Below, in pieces: positions 35,507 through 45,909 of a stretch of 64,000 nucleotides of DNA. Below the pieces are notes generated by a model. It saw only the letters and a program-made list of their open reading frames with translations. It had not been told where the DNA came from and searched no databases. A program made the translations under genes and the position numbers. Each line of letters starts with the position of its first letter. Position 1 is the first letter of the stretch. The stretch covers positions 424,738-488,737 of the forward strand of contig DAOUME010000007.1 in the NCBI GenBank assembly GCA_034411995.1, given 5' to 3'. Source of the stretch: JAUVXJ01 sp034411995 (GTDB lineage: Bacteria > Chloroflexota > Anaerolineae > UBA7937 > B3-Chlor).

Positions 35507-38308
35507 CTAGTTCCCCGTACTCACCGACGACAACTGGAGCCAATCGCCCTCGATCTTGAGGCCCTCTGCGGCTGCGACTGGCACCACGCGTTCTGCAGGG
35601 TCCAGCAGGGCAAGCTGGATGACGTATTCACCTGTTGGGAAGTGGCGAGGAATCCGTAAAGCATGGTTGTCCCTGACTATCTCCCCCTCTTCCCAAACCG
35701 TCGTGGGGTACCTGCCGGCTGAAGGCTCTCCGGTCTGCAAGAGGACTTCCTCACCCTGGCTATTGAGCACACGTATGGCGACGCTGTAGCTCTCGTCCAG
35801 GGCGTGCTCTGCTTTCCAGAACAGGGCCAGGCGATAGAAATCACCTGGAGGGAGGACGTCCCGCTCTGCCGTGGAGCCAAGCAAGGTCATGCCGTTGTCG
35901 AAGCGTGCCGTGGCCGGGCTTTGGATCCCGAGTTCTTCAATGGTCGGAGGGCTCTCCCCTTTGACGACGGAGATCGGTTCCAGGAAGTACATGCCGATCT
36001 CCTGCCCCTCTTCCCCCAGGATGGGCAGGCGCACCATCGTGGCCTGGTCATAGAGGCCCACTCCCAGGAGGTATTGACCTGGTGGAGTAGCGGGTGGTAT
36101 CAATACCTCGTGGGCATCCTGGTCGTACTCAGCGGTCTGCCACAGATGGGTCGGGTAACGCCCAGGGTTCAGGCTATCTCGCTGCGCGTAGATGTTCATG
36201 TGCTCGTCCACGAGGTGTACGAAAACACTGTAGTCTGTGTCGAGTTGCTGATTTGCCTTCCAGTAAAGGGTAATGGTCACGGTGTCTCCAGGACGAGCAT
36301 TGCTGGCAGCGAGATCATAGCCGAGTAGCGTGATCTGGTCTCCGAAATCGACCTGGAGGGGTTTTTCGACCCCTGGCAGGTGCAGACCGTCGAACGCTCT
36401 CCGGAAAGGTGTGTCGTATCGGTCCAGGATCCCGAGCTTGACGATCAGGAGAGCGACAGCCACCAGTGCCAGCGCAACGGCCTGCGCACCCGTGAGGCGG
36501 GCTGCATGGCCCTCGATGACGGTAGAAGGTGTACCTCCCAGCGAACGGCGGCTGTCAGGTTCGCAGCGTGCCCCTCGCACGAAGGCGACTGCGACAGGGA
36601 GGAGCACAGCTACCGCGCTCAAGACGCTGATGGCCCTGGACGCCTTTCGAGCAGGGGTGTCCTCGAAGCGCAGCTCCACCCTGTGCTCACCGGAGGGCAC
36701 GAACAGACTCGATACTCCCAGCCCAGGGGTGGGGGTGATCTCAGTCCTCTGCCCATCCACATAGCCCTGCCATCCGGGGAAGTAGAGGCTGTTGAACGTC
36801 GCCTGGAATGGCTGCGGCGCGGAGACATCCACCATCGCGGACGTGGGGGTGAACCGAGCGCCAGAGATGACCGTCCCTTCTGGCAGGTTGGATTCGTCCA
36901 GTCTCGAGATGCTGGATCCGGAGAGGTACATGGGTTCCAGTGGTGAGGTGTGGGGAATCCACTCCACCCACACGGGCAGGTACTCGCCGAAAGAGGTCGT
37001 ACCCATGGTGCCCGTGGCTCGTTCGAACTGCATCATGTCGGCGAAGGAGGGATCGAGGGCGAGCTGATCATAGTATGGCGGATAGAGTAGCGGGAGCGAG
37101 AAGACGACGACCATCACCACGGAGGTGAGGGTGACCACGAAGGACGGAGGGAACCTGGTTTCCTGGTCGGCAAACAGGCGAGAAGCGGCCCCGCAAAGGA
37201 TCGCCATCAGCAGGCAGGCCAGGCGCAGAAACCGATGCGGGAAGACCAGGTACTTCAGGAGGGTCAGACTGTCCCAGACGGCAGCGGACTGAGGCAGCAC
37301 CATGAACACCACGCCGGCAAGGCCACACAGCGAGATGAGCAGATGGCCGCGCTCCTCTGATCCAGGAAGCCTCCGCAGGCCGATGACAGAGATGATAGAG
37401 AGGGAGACGAGGACAGGCCCCAGGCTGTTAGGTACTTGTGGGTTCATCAATCCGGAGGTGGCCGTGCTGGGCAGCGCCAGCAGGTCAGCCACGGTGATGA
37501 AATGGGTGTGGTAGTCGAGGTCAGGTGGGGTAATCATCCTGTCGAGTTGTATGAACTGCCGATCCCACAGTGCGGGCAGCCAGAAGAAGGCGGTCAGCCC
37601 TGCACCGACCAGGAGTGTAGCAGCGCCGCGGCAGGCTGCGCTTCTCCTGCGGCCAGCCGAGAGCCAGACCAGGAGCACCAGGTAGCATACCAGGAAAGGA
37701 GTGAATATGAAGTTGGCTGGATTGTGGCTCAGGAAGCATCCTGCGTAGAGCAAGATGCTGGAGGCCCAGTAGACCGCTCCACCATTCCGGATGAGACGCC
37801 GGAAGGACCACAAGGTCAGGGGAAACAGCACCATGGCCCAGGCTCCAGGCAGGTGCCCCCTGAAGAGGATGTCGTAGAGATGGAATGGCGCGTACATGTA
37901 GGCTACTGCGGAGACTATGGCCGCCTTGGAGCCGAAGACGTCCCGCACGTAGACGTACATGGCCAGGCCCGACGCTACGAGGGCCAGCCCGAAGGAGAGG
38001 AGCATGGCGTGGACCAGGCTCAGACCAGTGGCGTACAGGGCCTCGCTCACGTAGTAGGGCAGATGCGGGACGAAGTCGAACAATGGATAGCCGTAGCCGA
38101 AAAGGAGGTCTGGCGCCCAGCGTGGGAACAGCACTCCTTGGTGGGCGAGTCGATCGATCTCGAGAAGCCGGAAGAGGTGGAACAAACCATCGAAACTGCG
38201 CGGCAGCCTTGACCTCCAGAGGGGAACCGTCGCGGGCAGGCCGAGGAGGCAGATCAGGGCAGGCTCCCTGGCGCGCGCAGCGACTCTGGTGAGGAGCGTT
38301 CTGGTCAC
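35507..38308 (-). CDS. PTPS-related GT-C-like membrane protein with two tandem beta-sandwich modules
   Basis: 933 residues from GTG 38308, which follows GGGAGG; the frame runs 101 codons further up but there it shadows mreD. The first 620 residues hold about a dozen helices with the family loop DGLFHLFRLLEIDRL and FGYGYPLFDFVPHLPYYVSEAL, plus an external part with LYFPGWQGYVDGQ and RVELRFEDTPARKA. Two modules follow, near 650-760 (DFGDQITLLGYDL, DYSVFVHLVDEHMN) and 800-915. It is homologous to the three genes at 11-16 kb. It lies 15 bases after mreD, so it should be cotranscribed with the elongation genes; its task there is unknown. Confidence 0.78.
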   Translation of the reverse strand: MTRTLLTRVAARAREPALICLLGLPATVPLWRSRLPRSFDGLFHLFRLLEIDRLAHQGVLFPRWAPDLLFGYGYPLFDFVPHLPYYVSEALYATGLSLVHAMLLSFGLALVASGLAMYVYVRDVFGSKAAIVSAVAYMYAPFHLYDILFRGHLPGAWAMVLFPLTLWSFRRLIRNGGAVYWASSILLYAGCFLSHNPANFIFTPFLVCYLVLLVWLSAGRRRSAACRGAATLLVGAGLTAFFWLPALWDRQFIQLDRMITPPDLDYHTHFITVADLLALPSTATSGLMNPQVPNSLGPVLVSLSIISVIGLRRLPGSEERGHLLISLCGLAGVVFMVLPQSAAVWDSLTLLKYLVFPHRFLRLACLLMAILCGAASRLFADQETRFPPSFVVTLTSVVMVVVFSLPLLYPPYYDQLALDPSFADMMQFERATGTMGTTSFGEYLPVWVEWIPHTSPLEPMYLSGSSISRLDESNLPEGTVISGARFTPTSAMVDVSAPQPFQATFNSLYFPGWQGYVDGQRTEITPTPGLGVSSLFVPSGEHRVELRFEDTPARKASRAISVLSAVAVLLPVAVAFVRGARCEPDSRRSLGGTPSTVIEGHAARLTGAQAVALALVAVALLIVKLGILDRYDTPFRRAFDGLHLPGVEKPLQVDFGDQITLLGYDLAASNARPGDTVTITLYWKANQQLDTDYSVFVHLVDEHMNIYAQRDSLNPGRYPTHLWQTAEYDQDAHEVLIPPATPPGQYLLGVGLYDQATMVRLPILGEEGQEIGMYFLEPISVVKGESPPTIEELGIQSPATARFDNGMTLLGSTAERDVLPPGDFYRLALFWKAEHALDESYSVAIRVLNSQGEEVLLQTGEPSAGRYPTTVWEEGEIVRDNHALRIPRHFPTGEYVIQLALLDPAERVVPVAAAEGLKIEGDWLQLSSVSTGN

Positions 38309-38322
38309 CTGATCCCTCCCGG

Positions 38323-38823
38323 TCAGAGTTCCGTCTCTTCGGGGAGGGTCCTGCGGTGAAGCCAGGTGAGTCCGCGCTGAACGATGGGCATGACCAGAGC
38401 ACCCAGAATGGCGGTGGGGATCGCGACTCGGAGCAGCAGATCCGCCCACGCGGGGGCGTACCCTACGAACGAGAGCAAGGTCAACAGAATGGAGTCGTGC
38501 ACGATGCTGATGCCCAAGGCCAGCCCGGGTGCGAAGAGGGGGCTGGTCCGGTAGATGGTCAATTGGCCGAGGCTGGCGAGGTACGCAGCGATGGTCAGCG
38601 TGAAAGCGCACGTCCCCAAGGGTAGACCGGAAAGGAAATCAAGCGCCAGACCGCCGATGAAGCCCCAGACGATACCCTCCCTGGCCCCCCTGAGCAGGCT
38701 CCACGACACCACAGTCAGAAGCAAGAGGTGTAATCGAGCGCCTCCCAGGGAGAAGCGAAAGAGCACCGATGACTGGAGCACGGCGATGCTGAGCAGAAGT
38801 GGGACTACCGCGTAGGTCTTGAT
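38323..38823 (-). CDS. mreD: Rod shape-determining membrane protein MreD
   Basis: 166 residues if begun at ATC 38823. The first ordinary start, GTG 38781, would cut the first transmembrane helix (YAVVPLLLSIAVLQSSVLF). Upstream, the frame is closed by TAG at 38829, leaving only ATC 38823 and CTG 38796. GAGGTGA, partly inside the mreC stop region, lies six bases before the ATC, an ideal spacing. The protein has about five helices and the short polar turns of MreD (GGLALDFLSGLPLG). It links MreC and PBP2-RodA to MreB in the elongasome. Confidence 0.85.
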   Translation of the reverse strand: MKTYAVVPLLLSIAVLQSSVLFRFSLGGARLHLLLLTVVSWSLLRGAREGIVWGFIGGLALDFLSGLPLGTCAFTLTIAAYLASLGQLTIYRTSPLFAPGLALGISIVHDSILLTLLSFVGYAPAWADLLLRVAIPTAILGALVMPIVQRGLTWLHRRTLPEETEL

Positions 38824-38829
38824 AGGCTA

Positions 38830-39681
38830 TCACCTCGGTGATACCTGTTGCTCTTCCTCGAAAGAGATGGGCTCGAAACTGGTGAGCACCATGACCATCT
38901 CGAGACGTCCGAAATCCACGGATGGCCGCACTTCGGCCTCCTGGAACAACTCGACGTCCTTCTTGGTCACGCCCGTCACCTGCCCGATGATCAGACGAGT
39001 CGGGAAATTGCCTCCCAGTCCGGAGGTGAGCACAAGGTCGCCCGGCTTGATTTCTTCTGTCTGTTGGATGTACCTCATGGTCAAACCCTGTCCCACGCCA
39101 CCCTGAACTACCCCAGTGGCGCGAGATTCCTGTATCAGGGCGTTCACTGCGCTGCTTGGATCGGTGATCAGCAAGACCTTTGCCGAGTGAGGAGCGGTCT
39201 CCGTCACCCGGCCTACGAGCCCACGATCGGTCAGTACCGGCATGCCGACGGCCACTCCTTCCTCGGTACCACGGTCTATGATCAGGTACCCGGCGAGATT
39301 GGTCGGATCCCGCCCGATGACCTGGGCCGACAGGAGCTCGAACGAGGGACTGGCCTGCTTGAAGTTGAGCTGCTCTCGCAGGGTCACGTTCTCTATCTCG
39401 GCTTCTCGGAGGCGTACGTTCTCGATGATGAGCTGATCCACCATCTGCTGAAGTTCCTCGTTCTCCGCCGCGCAGGCCCTCATGTCGACGTAGAGTTGAC
39501 GGAATTCACTGACCCTGCCCATCGCCGAGGTGAGCACCTCTTGGATAGGAGAAGTGACCTGGGCCACGAGGTCCTTTGCCGGTTGAAGACGATCGCTGTG
39601 GTCGAGGACCAGGGTCGCCACGGCCAGTGAGAGGAAGAGTAGGAGGAACAGCAGGGTTCCTCCTCGCTGCATACGGCTCAA
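38830..39681 (-). CDS. mreC: Cell shape-determining protein MreC
   Basis: 283 residues. One N-terminal membrane helix (about 8-26), then a coiled coil (about 60-100, with ENEELQQMVDQLIIENVRLREAE-like heptads) and two beta domains with the family motifs VIGRDPTNLAGYLIIDRGTEEGV and KPGDLVLTSGLGGNFP. The start is TTG 39681, six bases after GAGGAGG. MreC is the periplasmic scaffold that activates PBP2. It lies 15 bases after mreB. Confidence 0.94.
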   Translation of the reverse strand: MSRMQRGGTLLFLLLFLSLAVATLVLDHSDRLQPAKDLVAQVTSPIQEVLTSAMGRVSEFRQLYVDMRACAAENEELQQMVDQLIIENVRLREAEIENVTLREQLNFKQASPSFELLSAQVIGRDPTNLAGYLIIDRGTEEGVAVGMPVLTDRGLVGRVTETAPHSAKVLLITDPSSAVNALIQESRATGVVQGGVGQGLTMRYIQQTEEIKPGDLVLTSGLGGNFPTRLIIGQVTGVTKKDVELFQEAEVRPSVDFGRLEMVMVLTSFEPISFEEEQQVSPR

Positions 39682-39696
39682 GGCAGCCTCCTCGCA

Positions 39697-40758
39697 CTAG
39701 TGCCGTGTGTTGCGGCGCTGTGTGCTGGTGAGCACGTGGGTCAGCGTGTCGAGGTGTTCAAGCACCACTCCGCCGCCCCTGACCACACAGGTCAAGGCGT
39801 CATCGGCCACGTAGACCCGCATCTTGGTCTCGTCAGAGAGACGATCGGCGAGTCCCTTGAGAAGCGCGCCGCCTCCTGCGAGCGCTATGCCTTGTTCCAT
39901 CAGGTCGGCGATCAGCTCGGGAGGGGTTTCCTCGAGGGTGGTTCTGACCTCTTCCACGATCATCGAAACCGGGGACGAGAGGGCTTCTCTGACCTCGACA
40001 CTGCTTATCTCCACCGCTTCGGGCAGCCCCGTGATCAGGTTGCGGCCTCTCAGAGTCATGGTTTGCTCTTCTGGGAGGGGATAGGCCGAACCAATGGCCA
40101 TCTTGATGCGCTCCGCCATGCGCTGCCCGATCAATAGGTTGTACTTCTCCCGGGCGTAGCGCATCACCTCCTCATCCATCTCGTCGCCTGCCACGCGCAG
40201 CGAACGGCTGACCACGATGCCGCCCAAGGCGAACACAGCCATCTCGGATGTACCGCCTCCGATATCCACGATCATGCTCCCCACTGGCTCGTTGATGGGG
40301 AGATCGGCTCCGATTGCTGCGGCTGTTGGTTGTTCGATGAGCAGGGTTTGTCGCGCGCCGGCGTTGATGCATGCGTCATGCACCGCTCTTTTCTCCACCT
40401 CGGTGACACCGCTGGGCAGGCCGACCACCACCCTGGGGCGGGGAACGGGCAGCATGACACGCTCGTGCACCTTCTTGATGAAGTACTGGAGCATCCTCTC
40501 GGCAACGTCGAAGTCGGAGATCACGCCGTCCCGGAGGGGTCTGATGGCTACTATGTTCGCCGGAGTGCGGCCCACCATCTCCTTGGCCTCATCCCCGACA
40601 GCCAGGACCTTCTTGCTCTTCTTCTCAATGGCCACGACAGAAGGTTCGTTGATGACGATTCCCTGGCCGCGCACCAGTACCAGCGTGTTGGCAGTGCCCA
40701 AGTCTATGCTAATGTCCCGGGAGAACAGGCCCAAGATGGCGTTTAGGGGACTGAACAC
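39697..40758 (-). CDS. mreB: Rod shape-determining actin homolog MreB
   Basis: 353 residues. Actin-fold phosphate loops: SIDLGTANTLV and IVDIGGGTSEMAVF; adenosine motif: LAGGGALLKGL; the interdomain GLPSGVTEVEKRAVHDA is typical of MreB. GTG 40758 follows GAGAGGAG. It forms the membrane filaments that guide elongation. First of the mre genes, 43 bases after rplY. Confidence 0.97.
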   Translation of the reverse strand: MFSPLNAILGLFSRDISIDLGTANTLVLVRGQGIVINEPSVVAIEKKSKKVLAVGDEAKEMVGRTPANIVAIRPLRDGVISDFDVAERMLQYFIKKVHERVMLPVPRPRVVVGLPSGVTEVEKRAVHDACINAGARQTLLIEQPTAAAIGADLPINEPVGSMIVDIGGGTSEMAVFALGGIVVSRSLRVAGDEMDEEVMRYAREKYNLLIGQRMAERIKMAIGSAYPLPEEQTMTLRGRNLITGLPEAVEISSVEVREALSSPVSMIVEEVRTTLEETPPELIADLMEQGIALAGGGALLKGLADRLSDETKMRVYVADDALTCVVRGGGVVLEHLDTLTHVLTSTQRRNTRH

Positions 40759-40801
40759 GGATATCTCCTCTCTGCGACCTTCGGGTTATGGACGACGGCT
40801 T

Positions 40802-41512
40802 CTACTCCGTCTCCGTTTCCTCCTCTTCGTCCTCCGCTGGCTCGGCTTTCTCTACCACGCGCTTGGGTTCCCCTTCGATCTCCCTGGCTCCGCTGATCAC
40901 CTCTACCTCGGCAGCTTCCACTCCCTCCGCTTCTATGGGCTCGAGCACCTCCTCGCGGAGCGGAAGCACTTGCACCACCACTTCGTCAGGGCTGGTCAGG
41001 ATCTCTATATCCTGCTCCACGTCGAGATCCTTCACCAGTATCGCCTGGTCTTTCTCTTTGAGGACGCTCAGGTCTACCTCGATGGCCTCGCTCAACTGGT
41101 CCGGAAGGCAGTGTACTTGCAGGGCATCGAGACCGTGCACCAGCAAGCCTTGTTTGGCGGTGACCGCCGGCGCCTCTCCGATGAGTGTGATCGGTATCTC
41201 CGCGGTGATCTTCTCGGTCATCACCACTTCATAGAGGTCAACGTGCAGCACGGACTGGGTGATGACGTCGCGTTGCACCTCTCGAGCCAGGATCCTCCGC
41301 GGTTTACCTGCACCATCGATTCGCACGTTTATCAATCGGTTGGTACCCGCCTTGTCCAGTACAGCGCTCAGTTCTTTCGCGGCCATCTGCAGGGACACAG
41401 CTTCCGTCCTGGGGCCATACAGAGTACCCGGGACGATCCCGGACCTGCGAAGGACTCTCGTTTTCTTCCCGAATACTGTTCGGCTTTGCGCCTTGAGTTC
41501 TATCTGTTCCAT
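40802..41512 (-). CDS. rplY: Ribosomal protein bL25, long (CTC-type) form
   Basis: 236 residues from ATG 41512 (GAGG ten bases upstream; an in-frame ATG 41542 lies at the predicted transcription start and is unlikely). The first 95 residues are the 5S-rRNA-binding L25 fold (KAQSRTVFGKKTRVLRRSGIVPGTLYG); the rest is the TL5/CTC C-terminal beta domain, ending in a very acidic tail. It has its own promoter and heads the minus-strand elongation-division cluster. Confidence 0.93.
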   Translation of the reverse strand: MEQIELKAQSRTVFGKKTRVLRRSGIVPGTLYGPRTEAVSLQMAAKELSAVLDKAGTNRLINVRIDGAGKPRRILAREVQRDVITQSVLHVDLYEVVMTEKITAEIPITLIGEAPAVTAKQGLLVHGLDALQVHCLPDQLSEAIEVDLSVLKEKDQAILVKDLDVEQDIEILTSPDEVVVQVLPLREEVLEPIEAEGVEAAEVEVISGAREIEGEPKRVVEKAEPAEDEEEETETE

Positions 41513-41550
41513 GGGGATGTACCTCGCACTGGCAGTTTGCAAACAGGCCT

Positions 41551-41578
41551 ATTATACCAGGGCCAGTCAGCTCGGCAA
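41551..41578 (-). promoter_or_regulatory. Promoter for rplY and the mre-mrd-min cluster
   Basis: Minus-strand TTGCCG (41578-41573), 16 bases, TATAAT (41556-41551) with TGG before it (extended -10). Start near 41544, leader about 32 bases. No other clear promoter was found within the cluster down to gltX. Confidence 0.7.
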
Positions 41579-41679
41579 GTCTCGAGACCTCACCGCCTGG
41601 TTCTGCTTCGTTTCCACCGGTCGACAAGTCCGACTTCTAATCATTGTATCCTGACTGCATGAACAAGTCAAGGCACTGG

Positions 41680-41822
41680 CGGAGGGTGTGGAAAAAGGAC
41701 ATGGCTGTCGCCGCTGCAGGCACGCTGAGTAGACTGAAGGTCTATCGAAGGGGCGGTGCAGCGTCGCAGGTGGTGATGGCTGCCCGACAGGCAAGTCCGA
41801 CAACGTTTTTCCACACTCTCTG
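41680..41822. repeat. 143-bp imperfect inverted structure (MITE-like or structured RNA)
   Basis: 41680-41696 pairs with 41806-41822 over 17 bp (two G-U). Inside, GGAC 41697-41700 pairs with GTCC 41795-41798, CTGTCG 41705-41710 with CGACAG 41785-41790, CGCTGCA 41712-41718 with TGCAGCG 41757-41763, and TAGAC 41730-41734 with GTCTA 41740-41744. The ends carry GAGGGTGTGGAAAAA and its near-complement, and CTGGCG occurs directly on both sides (41676-41681 and 41820-41825), which could be a target duplication. No good promoter lies ahead of it. Either a small non-autonomous element or an RNA. Confidence 0.55.
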
Positions 41823-41835
41823 GCGAGGATGAGGT

Positions 41836-41864
41836 TTGACAATGCCCTATAGTTACCCTAGAAT
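41836..41864 (+). promoter_or_regulatory. Promoter for alaS
   Basis: TTGACA (41836-41841, perfect), 17 bases, TAGAAT (41859-41864). Start predicted near 41871, which excludes the in-frame ATG at 41836 and supports ATG 41911. Confidence 0.85.
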
Positions 41865-41910
41865 GTCGGGTAATTCCGGCCCGGGTTTGGAGGCATCACG
41901 ACAAGCGCTC

Positions 41911-44535
<2,625 letters not shown>

Positions 44536-44610
44536 GCTGTTCAGTGCCTCAGTCGTCAAACCCTCGTCTGCTCGACTGTCTTCACGTGGCTTGGACTATG
44601 GGAGTGTGGA

Positions 44611-45909
44611 TTGCGTGAGTTGCTAGCCGGGATACTGGGCGGTCGCGCACCCCGGAGCGAGACACCCGCCTATCACACCATTCTGGACCTGGGCACTGAG
44701 CAAACCAAGGCGCTGGTGGTGCAGTCGCGTGGCCGAGAGAGTGTGATTCTGGGTGCCGGCAGGTCCCGGCACGAGCGGCACGCGTCTCACGCGAGCGGTG
44801 CCCCGATGGATGTTCCGGCGATGGTGCGGACCTGCGACCGGGCTCTCAGGCAAGCCGAGGACATGACCGCGTGCTGCTGCGAGCACCAGGTCGTGCCCGA
44901 TTGGGCAGTCGTCGGTGTACCGGACTGTTTGACGGCTGCACGAAGGGAGACGTTGACTCATCGGCGCTCTCAGCCCAACCGGCGTATCGGTGAGAGCGAG
45001 TTGGCGGACGTGGTGAAGCGTGCCCAGCGGCTTGCGCTGCGTGAACTGGGTGACAGAGCGCGTGCAGGTCTCGGTGGCCCTGGGACCCGGCTGGCGTTGC
45101 TGGAAGCATACGTGACGACCATCAGCGTCGACGGGCGGAGGGTCACCAGTCCTGTGGGCCTCCAGGGAGAAAAGCTGGAGGTCACTGTTTTCAACGTGGT
45201 TGTTCCTGCCCCGTATCTGAATGGGGTGGAAGCGGTGGCTGCGCAGCTAGGGCTGGAGATCCTGGACGTGAGATCGTCTTGGCGTGCCCTGGCTTCTGCT
45301 ACGGTTGGCAAGCGGGCGATCAGTATAGATGTGGGTGGCAGCACAACCGACTTGATGCTGGTGCAGAACGGCGAGCCATGGGCCACAGGGAGCATTGCCC
45401 TGGGAGGGCGCGACTTCACGGCGCAGCTAGCGAAAGCCCTCACCCTTTCCCGCAGAGACGCAGAACGATTGAAGCTCGCCTATTGTTTGGGGCAGCTCGA
45501 CCAGCATCTCTCTGGTACGGTTCTCGCCGCGGTGGGCCGTCTGACCGGCGTATGGATGGGAGCGATGGAGAGTGCTGTTGCAGCGCTCTGTGGCTCGGAG
45601 GAGCTTCCGCGTGGGTTCAGTCTGTGGGGTGGGGGGAGCGGCCTGCCATGCGTGGTGGACGCTGTGCGTTCGTTTCCTTGGGCGCAGAGGCTCGGCTGCA
45701 GCGGGAACCCTGAGGTGCGCCTGATGCGGCCGGAGCTGATACCAGGGGTCCTGGATGGTACGGGTCAGGTCCGGGATCAAGAGTATGCGTGTCCCATGGC
45801 CGTTGCCGGACACGAGGCGGGCCGCAGCTCAGCAGCGACGGATTGGGGCCCCTTTCTGTGGACGGTGAAAAGGCCGACGGCTTTTGTTGACAGGGGAGCA
45901 GCGAGTTGA
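44611..45909 (+). CDS. FtsA/PilM-like actin-fold ATPase of unknown role
   Basis: 432 residues from TTG 44611 (GGGAG upstream). Actin-family elements are visible: phosphate 1 TILDLGTEQTKALVV, an inserted SHS2-like segment with VVPDWAVVGVPDCLT, phosphate 2 ISIDVGGSTTDLMLV, and adenosine motif LWGGGSGLPCVVDAV. It lacks the C-terminal amphipathic membrane helix of true FtsA, and no ftsZ is near. The next gene starts inside its stop (TTGA overlap) and encodes a membrane protein. The pair may form an ATPase-plus-anchor unit, as PilM-PilN does; function is inferred, not shown. Confidence 0.75.
   Translation: MRELLAGILGGRAPRSETPAYHTILDLGTEQTKALVVQSRGRESVILGAGRSRHERHASHASGAPMDVPAMVRTCDRALRQAEDMTACCCEHQVVPDWAVVGVPDCLTAARRETLTHRRSQPNRRIGESELADVVKRAQRLALRELGDRARAGLGGPGTRLALLEAYVTTISVDGRRVTSPVGLQGEKLEVTVFNVVVPAPYLNGVEAVAAQLGLEILDVRSSWRALASATVGKRAISIDVGGSTTDLMLVQNGEPWATGSIALGGRDFTAQLAKALTLSRRDAERLKLAYCLGQLDQHLSGTVLAAVGRLTGVWMGAMESAVAALCGSEELPRGFSLWGGGSGLPCVVDAVRSFPWAQRLGCSGNPEVRLMRPELIPGVLDGTGQVRDQEYACPMAVAGHEAGRSSAATDWGPFLWTVKRPTAFVDRGAAS

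Noticed and set aside
38309..38611. 101-codon N-terminal extension of the giant membrane protein
   Set aside because: It lies entirely over mreD in another frame, is Arg/His/Pro-rich and unlike the family; GTG 38308 has a good ribosome site.
41644..41832. 62-codon frame upstream of alaS
   Set aside because: It spans the inverted structure 41680-41822 and owes its openness to that; no ribosome site or familiar motif.
41640..41910. T-box riboswitch before alaS
   Set aside because: No matching T-box core (a GGGGCGGTGCAGCG stretch is only loosely similar and lacks TGGN), and the alaS promoter lies downstream of the structure.
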